From: Treponema sp.
GTDB lineage: Bacteria > Spirochaetota > Spirochaetia > Treponematales > Treponemataceae
Assembly: GCA_024402635.1 (NCBI GenBank)
Contig: JAKSTJ010000030.1
Coordinates: 1 to 32,454, forward strand
Reading direction: 5' to 3'
DNA: 32,454 nt
In this document: positions 15,313 to 23,409 of the stretch, one piece after another
Position numbering within the stretch: position 1 is the stretch's first letter
Layout of the letters: every line of letters starts with the position of its first letter
Program-made: the position numbers and the translations under genes
Notes under the pieces: generated by a model
Seen by the model: the letters and a program-made list of their open reading frames with translations, nothing else
What the model was told of the DNA's origin: nothing
Databases searched by the model: none

Positions 15313-16518
15313 ATGGATTTTAAATTTGTCATGAAGAACAAAATTTTCTTTACATCATTTATTTCTCTATTATTTATAAGTTGTACTTCATTAAATATAA
15401 CTCCATCTGGAACAAAACCTGATGCTTCTGGTATGAGTCCAGTTATTACAAAATTTGATTTTTCGAATCCAAAAATTCTGGAAGCAGATTTTTCAAAATA
15501 CGGAAAAGCAACAGAAGAACATTTTCAAAATCCATTGTCAGACAGACATTTCTACATAACATCTTTATTTGGTCCAAGAAAAGATCCAATTACATTCAAA
15601 GCTTCTTATCATAATGGTGCTGATATGGCGGCTCCTACAGGAACTCCAGTTTATGCTTCAATGTCTGGAACTGTTGAAATTGCTACATGGCATAAAAGTT
15701 ATGGAAATTATGTTGTAATCAGACATTCAAATGGATATAAAACTTTATACGCCCATCTTTCTGCCATAACAACCAGTGTTGGTGAAAAAGTAACCCAAAA
15801 AGATATGATTGGAAAAGTTGGTTCAACTGGATATTCTACTGGTCCTCATCTTCACTTTACTGCCTATAAAAATAAAAGTTATATTGATCCATTAACATTG
15901 GTTTTTAAAGATGAAGTTTTAGATCAGATGTTATTTCCAGACAGAGATATTGCCCAGTTGCATTTTATTCCAGAAACTTTATTTAAAGTAAAAGATTCTC
16001 CTGTTACTTCTGTTTCATTAGATCTTTATTATACAGTTAAAGGAAAATCTGTAATCAAAGAACCTACATTAAATTATGTTGTAAACTATGGACCTGGAGT
16101 TACAGATGTTGAATCTTTAGCAGTTTCTCTTGAAAGTAGTGGCGAACGATTTGATTTAAAAAACACTTCCATTTTGTATGATTTTACTGAAGATGATGGA
16201 ACCAGAGTTGTAAGTTATGTTGCTGCTATTACAGTAGATCAGATGTCAAAATTCCTGGATATTAATTCTGATGGAGAACTTTTCATTATTCTTAATTATG
16301 GTGGTCAGGATGATAAAAGAGTTTCATCTAAGCTTTTCTATGAAAAAATTGCAAAAGCTCGTGGAAAAGTAAATAATCCGGATAGACCAAAAGATTATGC
16401 TTCAGAATGGATTCCTACTGGTATTGAACCAGACGAAACTCTTACAGGTACAGATGACATTCCAGAAGATCAGTTAACAGATTCTTCAATCATTACTTCT
16501 GAAATCAGTGAAAAATAG
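15313..16518 (+). CDS. M23-family (LytM-type) peptidase lipoprotein
   Basis: 401 residues from ATG 15313. ATG 15331 (MKNKIFFTSF) is an equally good start, and neither has a ribosome-binding site. The hydrophobic signal ends in LFISC, so the protein should be lipid-anchored. The LytM domain covers residues about 80-195: HNGADMAAPTGTPVYA with zinc ligands His100 and Asp104, GNYVVIRHSNGYKTLYAHL, and GPHLHF with His179 and His181. All catalytic positions are intact, so it can cut peptidoglycan cross-bridges. The C-terminal 200 residues (DLYYTVKGKSVIKEP, FLDINSDGELFIILNYGG) are a beta-rich domain I cannot name. It has its own promoter. Role: cell-wall remodelling. Confidence 0.85.
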   Translation: MDFKFVMKNKIFFTSFISLLFISCTSLNITPSGTKPDASGMSPVITKFDFSNPKILEADFSKYGKATEEHFQNPLSDRHFYITSLFGPRKDPITFKASYHNGADMAAPTGTPVYASMSGTVEIATWHKSYGNYVVIRHSNGYKTLYAHLSAITTSVGEKVTQKDMIGKVGSTGYSTGPHLHFTAYKNKSYIDPLTLVFKDEVLDQMLFPDRDIAQLHFIPETLFKVKDSPVTSVSLDLYYTVKGKSVIKEPTLNYVVNYGPGVTDVESLAVSLESSGERFDLKNTSILYDFTEDDGTRVVSYVAAITVDQMSKFLDINSDGELFIILNYGGQDDKRVSSKLFYEKIAKARGKVNNPDRPKDYASEWIPTGIEPDETLTGTDDIPEDQLTDSSIITSEISEK

Positions 16519-16523
16519 ATTTA

Positions 16524-16558
16524 TTCTATTCTTTAATAGAAATATATTTCTTTTTTTT
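16524..16558 (+). terminator. AT-rich intrinsic terminator candidate after the M23 gene
   Basis: TTCTATT/AATAGAA and the overlapping palindrome AGAAATATATTTCT are followed by a run of eight T. The stems are weak because they are almost pure A/T. Confidence 0.4.
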
Positions 16559-16599
16559 ATAAATGTGTCTTAAAATAAAAATCAAGGAGTCACATTTAT
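16559..16599 (+). promoter_or_regulatory. inverted repeat framing the ribosome-binding site of the alcohol dehydrogenase gene
   Basis: ATAAATGTG (16559-16567) and CACATTTAT (16591-16599) are a perfect nine-base inverted repeat. The right arm ends at the base before the ATG, and the AAGGAG ribosome-binding site sits in the 23-base loop. It could be an mRNA hairpin presenting the ribosome-binding site, or a protein operator. Confidence 0.45.
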
Positions 16600-17772
16600 A
16601 TGAATAATTTTTCTTTTTATAGTCCAACAAAATTTGCATTTGGAAAAGATACTGAAAATCAGGCTGGAAAGCTTGTAAAAGAATTTGGCGGTTCAAAAGT
16701 ATTATTGCATTTTGGTGGTGGATCTGTTGTAAAATCAGGTCTGTTGGACAGAGTAAAAAAATCTTTAGATTCAGAAGAAATTAAATATGTGGAATTAGGA
16801 GGAGTTCATCCTAACCCATTAGATACAAAAGTTTACGAAGGAATTGAACTTTGTAAAAAAGAAGGTGTTGATTTTATTCTTGCAGTTGGTGGTGGTTCAT
16901 CAATCGATTCTGCAAAAGCTATAGCTTTAGGTTGTTGCTATGATGGTGACTTCTGGGATTTTTATGCATATAAAGCACAGCCAAAAGCCGCTCTTCCTGT
17001 AGGTACAGTTTTAACTATTGCAGCAGCTGGTTCAGAAGGATCTCCAGATTCTGTAATTACAAAATCAGAAGGAATGCTTAAACGTGGTTTTGGAAACGAT
17101 ATGATTCGCCCACGTTTCTCAATTTTAAATCCTGCATTAACACAGACTCTTCCTCCATATCAGACTGCATGTGGAGCAACAGATATTATGGCTCACGTTT
17201 GCGAACGCTATTTCACAAATACAAAAAATGTTGAAACAACTGACCGTTTATGTGAAGCAGTTCTTCTTTCAATGATTAATGAAACTCCAAAAGTAATTGC
17301 AGACCCAAACAACTACGAAGCACGTGCAAATATTATGTGGGCTGGAATGGTTGCTCATAATAACATTGTTGGTGTAGGTCGTGATCAGGACTGGAACTCT
17401 CACGGAATTGAACATGAACTTTCTGCAATGTACGATTGTGCTCATGGTGCAGGACTTGCAGTAATTATGCCAGCATGGATGACATTTGTAATGAAACACG
17501 ATGTAATGCGTTTTGCTCAGTGGGCAACAAGAGTATGGGGTTGTAAAATGGATTTCTCTAATCCAGAAGCAACTGCAAAAGCTGGTATTGATGCATTTAA
17601 GGCTTTCTTAAAATCAATTGGCATGCCTTCAAAAATGAGCGAAGTTGGTGGTAAAGAAGAAGATATTCCTGCATTGGTAAAAAGCTTTGGTTTACCTGCC
17701 GGCGGAAAAACTGGTGGATTTGTTCAGCTTACTAGTGAAGATATAGCAGAAATTTATAGACTTGCTTTGTAA
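16600..17772 (+). CDS. iron-dependent alcohol dehydrogenase (YqhD/butanol-dehydrogenase type)
   Basis: 390 residues, with AAGGAG 10 bases before the start. The Rossmann-like half carries LLHFGGGSVVKSGLLD and LAVGGGSSIDSAKA (cofactor binding). The metal site is Asp195 and His199 (GATDIMAHVCERYF), His268 (SHGIEHEL) and His282 (DCAHGAGLAV), all present and at the spacing of YqhD. The family reduces aldehydes to alcohols with NAD(P)H; members with this sequence type are mostly NADPH-dependent butanol/aldehyde reductases. It likely disposes of reducing power or detoxifies aldehydes during sugar fermentation in the cytoplasm. Codon use is more regular than in the accessory genes at the left, suggesting good expression. 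Confidence 0.9.
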   Translation: MNNFSFYSPTKFAFGKDTENQAGKLVKEFGGSKVLLHFGGGSVVKSGLLDRVKKSLDSEEIKYVELGGVHPNPLDTKVYEGIELCKKEGVDFILAVGGGSSIDSAKAIALGCCYDGDFWDFYAYKAQPKAALPVGTVLTIAAAGSEGSPDSVITKSEGMLKRGFGNDMIRPRFSILNPALTQTLPPYQTACGATDIMAHVCERYFTNTKNVETTDRLCEAVLLSMINETPKVIADPNNYEARANIMWAGMVAHNNIVGVGRDQDWNSHGIEHELSAMYDCAHGAGLAVIMPAWMTFVMKHDVMRFAQWATRVWGCKMDFSNPEATAKAGIDAFKAFLKSIGMPSKMSEVGGKEEDIPALVKSFGLPAGGKTGGFVQLTSEDIAEIYRLAL

Positions 17773-17794
17773 AGTAATATAAAGTATGCCGTTA

Positions 17795-17843
17795 AAACTC
17801 CGATAATTATAGTATAAAACTGTAGTTACCGGAGTTTCTTTTT
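17795..17843 (+). terminator. terminator-like hairpin with a promoter in its loop
   Basis: AAACTCCG (17795-17802) pairs with CGGAGTTT (17830-17837), followed by CTTTTTT. The 27-base loop contains TATAGTATAAA, a -10-like run. The right arm also holds the GGAG ribosome-binding site of the gene at 17845. The arrangement would end transcription from the dehydrogenase gene and restart it inside the loop. Confidence 0.45.
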
Positions 17844-17844
17844 T

Positions 17845-19053
17845 ATGAAAAAGTATTTTAAAGTTTTCTGTGCATTTATTTTTATGACATTTTCAACAGG
17901 TCTTTTTGCTGCTGACTGGTATATTTGTCTTGGATCATTTAAGGATAAATTAAATGCTCAAAACAGAGAACAGATTTTAAATAGAAATAATGTTCCATCA
18001 TTTGTAATTGAACATACCAGCCGAAAAGGTGAAAAGTTATTCCGCGTTCTATTGGATGAACCTATTAAAACTGAAAAAAAAGCAGAACAGAGAAAAGTTG
18101 AACTTGAAAAAAATCTAACTTCAAAAGGTTTAACTATTAATGGCATCTGGTACTATCAGCCATATGCTTCTTCATTAAAAAAACGTGTTCCTCCGTTAAA
18201 ATCAGCTGTAACATCAGAACCTAAAAAAGAAACTAAAGTTGAAGAAAAAAAAGAAACTGTAACTGAAGAAAAGAAAGATGAGAAAGCTGAAGAAAAATCA
18301 GAATCATCTTATGAACCAGTAATTGTTCCAAGTGAAAATAATAATGTAATTGTTACAGAAGAAAATAATCCGGATTCAGAAAAAAATGATTCTGTTGAAA
18401 CAGTTGAAGAAATTAAGGAAGAATCAACAGAAGAAGTTTCAGATGCAGCTCAGGTGATTGAACAGGAATCTGGAAATGAAGTTGAAGAAATTATCGAAGA
18501 AAATCCAGAGCAGGAAACAACTGATATTACTAAAGAAGAAAACGAAACAACTAAGGAAAATGTTGAAGAAACTGAAAATGTAACAGAAAATGCTGAAGAA
18601 GGCGAAACTGTTCAGGAATCAGTTTTATCAGAAACTTCAGGTGAATCTTTAGAATCAGAAGAAACAGAATTGGAAGAAGCTGAGAAAACAGAAACCAGCG
18701 AAAATCAATCTGAATCTATAGAAGAAAAAACAGAAATAGAAGAAACTCCTTCTTCCGAAAACAATCCTGATGTAGAAAAAACTGAAATAGAAGAATCAGT
18801 TTCCGTAGATAAGGATAATTCTAACAGTTCAGTTGTAAAAGAAGTTGTGGAAGGAAAAGACATTCAGAACAAAGATACTTTAAACTTAATGGAAGAAACT
18901 GAAACAAAAGAAAATACAGAATCAGAAGTTGAAGAAAAAATTGAAGAAGCAGAAACTTTACCTCCTGAATACTTAATTGATGTTCCTGCCAAAGAACCAT
19001 ACAAAGAAAAGATTCAGGATTTAATAGAAGTTTACGGAACTGCTGAAATGTAA
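17845..19053 (+). CDS. exported SPOR-domain protein with a long acidic tail
   Basis: 402 residues. A signal peptide (basic MKKY, hydrophobic core) has a likely cut after LFA. Residues 24-107 look like a SPOR domain: WYICLGSFKDKLNAQNRE, VPSFVIEHTSRKGEKLFRVL and a closing helix. Such domains bind glycan strands stripped of peptides at the septum. Residues about 120-380 are low-complexity, dominated by Glu, Ser, Thr, Asn and Val with repeated EE-K/T-E units, so strongly acidic and disordered. The last 20 residues become ordinary again (DLIEVYGTAEM). SPOR domains usually sit at the C-terminus after a linker; here the order is reversed. The ribosome-binding site GGAG lies in the hairpin described above. 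Confidence 0.7.
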   Translation: MKKYFKVFCAFIFMTFSTGLFAADWYICLGSFKDKLNAQNREQILNRNNVPSFVIEHTSRKGEKLFRVLLDEPIKTEKKAEQRKVELEKNLTSKGLTINGIWYYQPYASSLKKRVPPLKSAVTSEPKKETKVEEKKETVTEEKKDEKAEEKSESSYEPVIVPSENNNVIVTEENNPDSEKNDSVETVEEIKEESTEEVSDAAQVIEQESGNEVEEIIEENPEQETTDITKEENETTKENVEETENVTENAEEGETVQESVLSETSGESLESEETELEEAEKTETSENQSESIEEKTEIEETPSSENNPDVEKTEIEESVSVDKDNSNSSVVKEVVEGKDIQNKDTLNLMEETETKENTESEVEEKIEEAETLPPEYLIDVPAKEPYKEKIQDLIEVYGTAEM

Positions 19054-19055
19054 TC

Positions 19056-19084
19056 TTGAAAATATTTGTAATTCTTCATAGACT
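19056..19084 (+). promoter_or_regulatory. candidate promoter of the oxidoreductase gene
   Basis: TTGAAA (19056-19061), 17-base spacer, TAGACT (19079-19084). The predicted transcription start is about 19091, next to ATG 19092. Confidence 0.35.
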
Positions 19085-19091
19085 TTTACAT

Positions 19092-20120
19092 ATGAAGAAT
19101 TACGTTAATTGGGCAATATTAGCCCCGGGTATAATTGCCAATTCTATGGCACAAGCAATGAGCGGTTCTGTAAAAAACGGTAATACAAAAATCCGTCTTT
19201 ATGCAGTTGCAAGCAGAAACTTAAAGAGGGCAGAAGAATTTGCCACAAAATGGGGTTTCGAAAAATCATACGGTTCATACGAAGAATTGTATAATGATCC
19301 TGAAGTTGATGCAGTTTATATTGCAAATCCACATGCATTTCATTTTGAAGCTGCAATGGAATGTTTAAATCACGGCAAAAATGTACTTTGTGAAAAACCT
19401 GCCGGATGTAATATGCAGCAGCTGGAAACCATGATTGATACAGCGAAAGAAAAAAATCTTTTCTTTATGGAAGCAATGTGGACCGCTTACAATCCATGTG
19501 TTAATAAAATCTGCCAATGGATTGCTAACGATAAAATAGGAAAAATCAAACACATTCAATCATTCTTCTGTAACAGAATTCCTTTTGATCCAAAAAATCG
19601 TTTATGGGATCCTGAACAGGCTGGTGGCGCATTATTAGATTTAGGAATTTACAATATTTTCTATGCAATGAAAGTAAATTCTTTTAGTCCAATTGCATCT
19701 CGAAGTTCAACTGTAAAAATTGAAAATAGTATTGACTGCTGGAACAGTGTAAATCTTACTTTTGAAAATGGAGTTACAACTTCTTTCCAGAGTGCATGTG
19801 ACAGACCTGCCGGTTCAAATTCTCATGATGCAATCATTTATGGTGAAAAAGGTTTTATTACTGCCGAAAATTTCTTCTTTGCTCAAAAAGCTGATCTTCA
19901 TACTTACATAAATACCTGGGGCAACGAAAACGAAATCACAGAAACTATAAATGAACCTTTCTCTGTAAATGGATACGAATATGAAGTTCAGGCTGCTACT
20001 GATCATATTTTAAAAGGGGAACTGGAAAGTTCTGTTCATCCTCATTCACATTCTATTGCACTTTGTAAAATAATGGATGAATTAAGAAAAGACTGGAATA
20101 TGAAATATCCGTTTGAATAA
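19092..20120 (+). CDS. Gfo/Idh/MocA-family NAD(P)-dependent oxidoreductase
   Basis: 342 residues from ATG 19092. A TTG at 19056 is in frame, but the protein proper starts YVNWAILAPGIIANSMAQAM, the nucleotide-binding first strand (GxxG variant APGIIA). Further landmarks are LYAVASRNLKRAEEFA, DAVYIANPHAFHFEAA, VLCEKPAGCN (the conserved EKP lysine) and EAMWTAYNP. The C-terminal sheet domain has GGALLDLGIYNIFYAM and the closing SVHPHSHSIALCKIMDEL. The pattern matches the dihydrodiol-dehydrogenase/sugar-dehydrogenase branch. It oxidises or reduces a sugar-like substrate in the cytoplasm; the exact substrate is unknown. It lacks a ribosome-binding site. Confidence 0.85.
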   Translation: MKNYVNWAILAPGIIANSMAQAMSGSVKNGNTKIRLYAVASRNLKRAEEFATKWGFEKSYGSYEELYNDPEVDAVYIANPHAFHFEAAMECLNHGKNVLCEKPAGCNMQQLETMIDTAKEKNLFFMEAMWTAYNPCVNKICQWIANDKIGKIKHIQSFFCNRIPFDPKNRLWDPEQAGGALLDLGIYNIFYAMKVNSFSPIASRSSTVKIENSIDCWNSVNLTFENGVTTSFQSACDRPAGSNSHDAIIYGEKGFITAENFFFAQKADLHTYINTWGNENEITETINEPFSVNGYEYEVQAATDHILKGELESSVHPHSHSIALCKIMDELRKDWNMKYPFE

Positions 20121-20125
20121 TTAAT

Positions 20126-20155
20126 TTGTGAATTTCAGATAAATCATGTTACAAT
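20126..20155 (+). promoter_or_regulatory. candidate promoter of the first chemoreceptor gene
   Basis: TTGTGA (20126-20131), 18-base spacer, and TACAAT (20150-20155) with a TG one base upstream (extended -10). The start would be near 20162, giving a leader of about 23 bases. Confidence 0.4.
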
Positions 20156-20184
20156 AAAATATATCTAAAAAAAGAGAGTTGAGT

Positions 20185-22104
20185 ATGGAAAAAGTAAATT
20201 ATATCCCTTTAAATCCACGTCAAAAGAAATGCTTGTTAATTAGTGTAATTTTTCAGGCTTTAGTTTTCATTACCCCAATGATTTTGTTGCTGCCTTTTTC
20301 ATTAATGATTGGATTATTCACATTCAGTGAATATTTAAATCTAGTAAGAATCCCAGCTGTAACAGTTTCAGGTTTCTTATTGATTGCCTGTGGAATTATT
20401 CAGGCAGTATTAACATATCGTTTACCAAAACTTTATGATGGAACACCTGAATCAGAAAAGAAAATTAATTCAAGAGTAAAGATTTATTATTATGCAACTA
20501 TTGCCTGTACAATTATTTTTAATATTCTGTTTATTATTCTTACATCAGTAATGGCAAAAGTTTATAACTTACATATTGAAGCAATGGGTAATAATGATTT
20601 ATTACTTCCAATGTCATTCTTCCATATTGGTATAATGCTGGTTTATTCAGTTTTATGTGATGTTCTCTACATTCGTATTTTTGAACTTTCAATCAGTCAT
20701 ATTCCATACAATAAAAAAGAAATGCCTTTAAATTTGATTAACCGTACACTTTTAAGTACAAGTTTTTCTTTATTAGGTACAATTTTCTTTATGCTTGCTG
20801 TAATTTCAATTCCAAAGGTTTATGAATCTGGTCGCTTAAAAATGATTTATACAGCAATTCCATTTATTGTTTTGAATATTATTGTTTTTATAATTACTCA
20901 GTATGTTCTTATAAAAGATGTTTCAAATGTATTGAATAAGATTTTTGATGTTACAATTAAAATTTCTGATCGTAATTATGACTTTGAACCAGTTGCTATT
21001 GAAAATCGTTCTGAATTAGGTTTGATTATTAATAACGTAAATGTTATGCGTAAAATAACAAATAATATTCTTTATGATGTTCAGTCATCTGCAAAAACAA
21101 CTGAAGAAAATTCCAACAAGGGAATTGAAAAGATGCAGGAAACAAATAACAATGTTGCATCAATTACACAGGCAATTACTCTTGTACGAAATGAAATGGA
21201 AAATCAGTCGGCAGGTGTAACAGAAGCACAGGCTGGAGCAGAAAGCATTACAAATTCTATTGAAAACTTGAATACAATTATTGAAACACAGGCAGCAGAA
21301 GTTACACAGTCAAGTGCCGCTATTGAAGAAATGGTTGCAAACATTGATTCAGTAATTAGAATTCTTGAAAAGAACTCTGTTTCAGTTGGGGCTCTTTCAA
21401 ATGCTTGTGATGAAGGTAAAACTGTAATTGAAGCTGCCGTAAATACTGCAAAAGTTGTAGTTGAACAGTCTCAGGCTATTACAGAATCATCTAAAGTTAT
21501 TAATTCTATTGCAAGTCAGACAAATCTTCTTGCTATGAATGCAGCAATTGAAGCCGCACATGCAGGGGAAGCTGGTAAAGGTTTCTCTGTAGTTGCTGAT
21601 GAAATTCGTAAACTTTCAGAACAGTCTTCAAATCAGTCAAAACAGATTGATGGAAACTTAAAGAATCTTTCTGCTGCTTTGAACAATATTACAAATGATA
21701 TTTCTGGTGTATCTGAAAACTTCCAGAATATTTATCAGCTTTCACAAACTGTAAAAGATCAGGAATCTGTAATTTCTAGAGCAATGGAAGAACAGACTTC
21801 TGCAAACCATCAGGTACTTGAAGCAATGCGTTCTATTACAAATACAACAAGCGATGTAAAAAATGCTGCTCAGGTAATGAATGAAAATGGAAAACAGATT
21901 GTAGAAGAAATGGTTAATCTTTCAAAAGTAACAACTCTTGTAAATGATTATATGCAGCAAATTGATGATTATTCTAAGACAATTACAAATTCCGTTCAGC
22001 ACAGTATTGATGCCAATGGAATTACCGCTGCATCTATTTCTGGTGTAATGAATGAACTTAACACTTTCAAACTTACAACAACAGATACAACTGATGAATT
22101 ATAA
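20185..22104 (+). CDS. methyl-accepting chemotaxis protein with six-helix membrane domain
   Basis: 639 residues from ATG 20185, with AGAGAG upstream; an in-frame TTG two codons earlier is ignored. The N-terminal 250 residues contain about six hydrophobic helices (for example [67 protein letters not shown]) with only short loops. There is therefore no periplasmic sensor domain of the usual kind. A HAMP-like linker and a long coiled coil follow, with the kinase-contact tip [20 protein letters not shown] and [20 protein letters not shown]. No CheR-docking pentapeptide is obvious at the end (TTDTTDEL). It should signal to CheA/CheW; the membrane helices themselves may sense membrane state or a lipophilic or small ligand. 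Confidence 0.88.
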   Translation: MEKVNYIPLNPRQKKCLLISVIFQALVFITPMILLLPFSLMIGLFTFSEYLNLVRIPAVTVSGFLLIACGIIQAVLTYRLPKLYDGTPESEKKINSRVKIYYYATIACTIIFNILFIILTSVMAKVYNLHIEAMGNNDLLLPMSFFHIGIMLVYSVLCDVLYIRIFELSISHIPYNKKEMPLNLINRTLLSTSFSLLGTIFFMLAVISIPKVYESGRLKMIYTAIPFIVLNIIVFIITQYVLIKDVSNVLNKIFDVTIKISDRNYDFEPVAIENRSELGLIINNVNVMRKITNNILYDVQSSAKTTEENSNKGIEKMQETNNNVASITQAITLVRNEMENQSAGVTEAQAGAESITNSIENLNTIIETQAAEVTQSSAAIEEMVANIDSVIRILEKNSVSVGALSNACDEGKTVIEAAVNTAKVVVEQSQAITESSKVINSIASQTNLLAMNAAIEAAHAGEAGKGFSVVADEIRKLSEQSSNQSKQIDGNLKNLSAALNNITNDISGVSENFQNIYQLSQTVKDQESVISRAMEEQTSANHQVLEAMRSITNTTSDVKNAAQVMNENGKQIVEEMVNLSKVTTLVNDYMQQIDDYSKTITNSVQHSIDANGITAASISGVMNELNTFKLTTTDTTDEL

Positions 22105-22125
22105 AAAATGGTTAATATAAAGTAA

Positions 22126-22272
22126 ATATTTCAAAAACTTACTACCAGTCAGTAAGCACCCACGCAGCACCGCGAGCTAACTCGCTTGACGCTAAGGTCG
22201 GTATGGAAACTATCATTCCGCCCTTAGAGCCATGCTGGTGGTATGCTTCCTTCCCGTAAGTTTTCGAAATAT
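22126..22272. ncRNA. GC-rich structured element bounded by a 17-bp imperfect inverted repeat
   Basis: ATATTTCAAAAACTTAC (22126-22142) is mirrored by 22256-22272 with one mismatch. Between them lies an unusually GC-rich 113 bases in an AT-rich neighbourhood. Internal pairings are TACCAG/CTGGTG (22143-22148/22235-22240), hairpin GCGAG-CTAA-CTCGC (22072+100 to 22185), and CTAAGG/CCTTAG (22192-22197/22222-22227) continued by CGG/CCG and ATG/CAT. AAGCA (22154-22158) could pair with TGCTT (22244-22248) as a pseudoknot. No protein frame is convincing. The strand is undecided: one stem is better with G-U on plus, the outer stem on minus. It starts 21 bases after the chemoreceptor stop. I do not recognise a known RNA family. 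Confidence 0.5.
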
Positions 22273-22338
22273 TCATCTAATTTAAGGGATTAAAATAAAC
22301 ATCTAAAATGTCACCGTATATTTTATCATGAGGTTTTT

Positions 22339-22533
22339 ATGACTACTACTGAAAAATATCTGGCAATGAATAATGAATTTTGCCGTTTAAGAGATGCAAT
22401 TTATGCAGATGTAGAAGAAGCCGATGAAGATCCAAAGGTTCAGAAATCTGTAGAAATGGCATTAGGAGTGTTGGTTCAATATCTTGATTATTATAAAGAA
22501 TTGAATGATATTAAAACCCGACAGAAGCAATAA
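22339..22533 (+). CDS. small hypothetical protein
   Basis: 64 residues, mostly helical and acidic (MTTTEKYLAMNNEFCRLRDA, DVEEADEDPKVQKSVEMALG), with no signal peptide or membrane helix. It starts at ATG with GAGG 8 bases upstream. Only 2 bases separate it from the next small gene, and a strong terminator follows that one, so the two form a compact bicistronic unit. No family recognised. The length and coding-like composition support a real gene. Confidence 0.6.
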   Translation: MTTTEKYLAMNNEFCRLRDAIYADVEEADEDPKVQKSVEMALGVLVQYLDYYKELNDIKTRQKQ

Positions 22534-22535
22534 TT

Positions 22536-22742
22536 ATGATAAATCCAATTTATGGCAATAATCCAATACCAAGAATTAATGGTGTAAGAGGTTATACAAA
22601 AGAACAGCAAAAAAGAATCATTGAATCTGTGGAACAGGAAAGTCAGATTAGAATGGAAGCAAGAGAATATCTGAAAAACTTCCAGAATCCAGAAAATCTG
22701 AGTTTTGCAGAATTATTGGACGAAGCTAGAAAAGAATCTTAA
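22536..22742 (+). CDS. small hypothetical protein
   Basis: 68 residues. It begins with a Pro/Asn/Gly-rich stretch (INPIYGNNPIPRINGVRGYT) and continues with a charged helix (KEQQKRIIESVEQESQIRMEA) and a short acidic end. It starts 2 bases after the preceding small gene and stops inside the 5' A-run of the terminator hairpin. The opening resembles flagellar/secreted small proteins only superficially; I do not assign a function. Confidence 0.6.
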   Translation: MINPIYGNNPIPRINGVRGYTKEQQKRIIESVEQESQIRMEAREYLKNFQNPENLSFAELLDEARKES

Positions 22743-22783
22743 AAAAAAATGGGTACTGAAATAAATCGGTACCCATTTTTTTT
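22742..22783. terminator. strong bidirectional intrinsic terminator
   Basis: Eight A plus TGGGTAC pairs with GTACCCA plus eight T around a 12-base loop. It is usable in both directions. It ends the small-gene pair and insulates it from the insertion element. Confidence 0.9.
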
Positions 22784-22791
22784 GCTATTAC

Positions 22792-22826
22792 GGCTCGTGA
22801 GCCGGTGCGCATGCTTGCAGGCGCAC
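22792..22826. repeat. two GC-rich hairpins beside the insertion element
   Basis: GGCTC-GT-GAGCC (22792-22803) and GTGCGC/GCGCAC (22805-22810/22821-22826) are back-to-back perfect stems. They lie between the terminator and the left-end hairpin of the IS200 element, and may be its outermost part or an older target-site repeat. Confidence 0.45.
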
Positions 22827-22876
22827 AAACAACCACCCGCTATGCGGGTGTGAGATAAATGCTTATAGCAAAAAAG

Positions 22877-22941
22877 AGCTTTCCTCGAAGGTGTACAATA
22901 AGATTGTTCAAGTCTATTGCATAACACCAAGGAGGAAAGCT
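22877..22941 (+). promoter_or_regulatory. translation-blocking hairpin upstream of tnpA
   Basis: AGCTTTCCTC (22877-22886) pairs perfectly with GAGGAAAGCT (22932-22941). Inside it GGTGT (22890-22894) pairs with ACACC (22924-22928) and CAATA with TATTG. The ribosome-binding site AAGGAGG (22929-22935) is buried. This is the known IS200 strategy of silencing its transposase, including transcripts entering from outside. Confidence 0.85.
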
Positions 22942-22943
22942 AG

Positions 22944-23405
22944 TTGGCAAATCAAAATAACTCATTGAGTCATACAAAATGGATGTGTAAATACCACATA
23001 GTATTTACACCTAAATACAGAAGAAAAGCGATATATGCACAGTACCGAGACAGTATTGGACAGATAATACGCCAGTTGTGTAATTACAAAGGTGTGGAAA
23101 TCATAGAAGGACACTTAATGCCCGACCATGTACACATACTAGTAAGTATACCACCAAAATACAGTGTGTCGCAATTTATGGGATATTTAAAAGGCAAGAG
23201 CAGCCTGATGATATTTGATAAACATGCGAACCTGAAATATAAGTTTGGAAATCGCCATTTTTGGGCAGAAGGATATTATGTAAGTACAGTTGGCTTGAAT
23301 GAAGCTACAATTGCAAAATATATCCGGGAACAAGAAGCCCACGATATAGCGATGGACAAAGTAACTGAAAAAGAATATGAAGACCCTTTTAAGGGTAGTA
23401 AGTAG
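22944..23405 (+). CDS. tnpA: IS200/IS605 transposase TnpA (Y1 HUH)
   Basis: 153 residues starting at TTG, 8 bases after AAGGAGG. The HUH metal-binding motif is in EGHLMPDHVHILVSI (His-Val-His). The nucleophilic tyrosine is in GYYVSTVGLNEATIAKYIREQ, with the C-terminal helix that acts in trans in the dimer. The opening KWMCKYHIVFTPKYRRK is typical. The gene is complete and shows no damaging change, so the enzyme is probably active. It catalyses single-strand excision and insertion through the hairpin ends, preferably at replication forks. The weak TTG start plus the sequestering hairpin suggest very low expression. Confidence 0.95.
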   Translation: MANQNNSLSHTKWMCKYHIVFTPKYRRKAIYAQYRDSIGQIIRQLCNYKGVEIIEGHLMPDHVHILVSIPPKYSVSQFMGYLKGKSSLMIFDKHANLKYKFGNRHFWAEGYYVSTVGLNEATIAKYIREQEAHDIAMDKVTEKEYEDPFKGSK

Positions 23406-23409
23406 TACC

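Noticed and set aside
22240..22262. GGAAGGAAGCA on the minus strand, like the SRP RNA core
   Set aside because: The opposite strand of the SRP helix (GGTC-type partner and closing stem) is missing, and the surrounding pairing is that of a different fold.
22792..22850. CRISPR-like series of short palindromes
   Set aside because: The hairpins differ in sequence and spacing and belong to the end of the IS200 element; there are no repeated spacers or cas genes.
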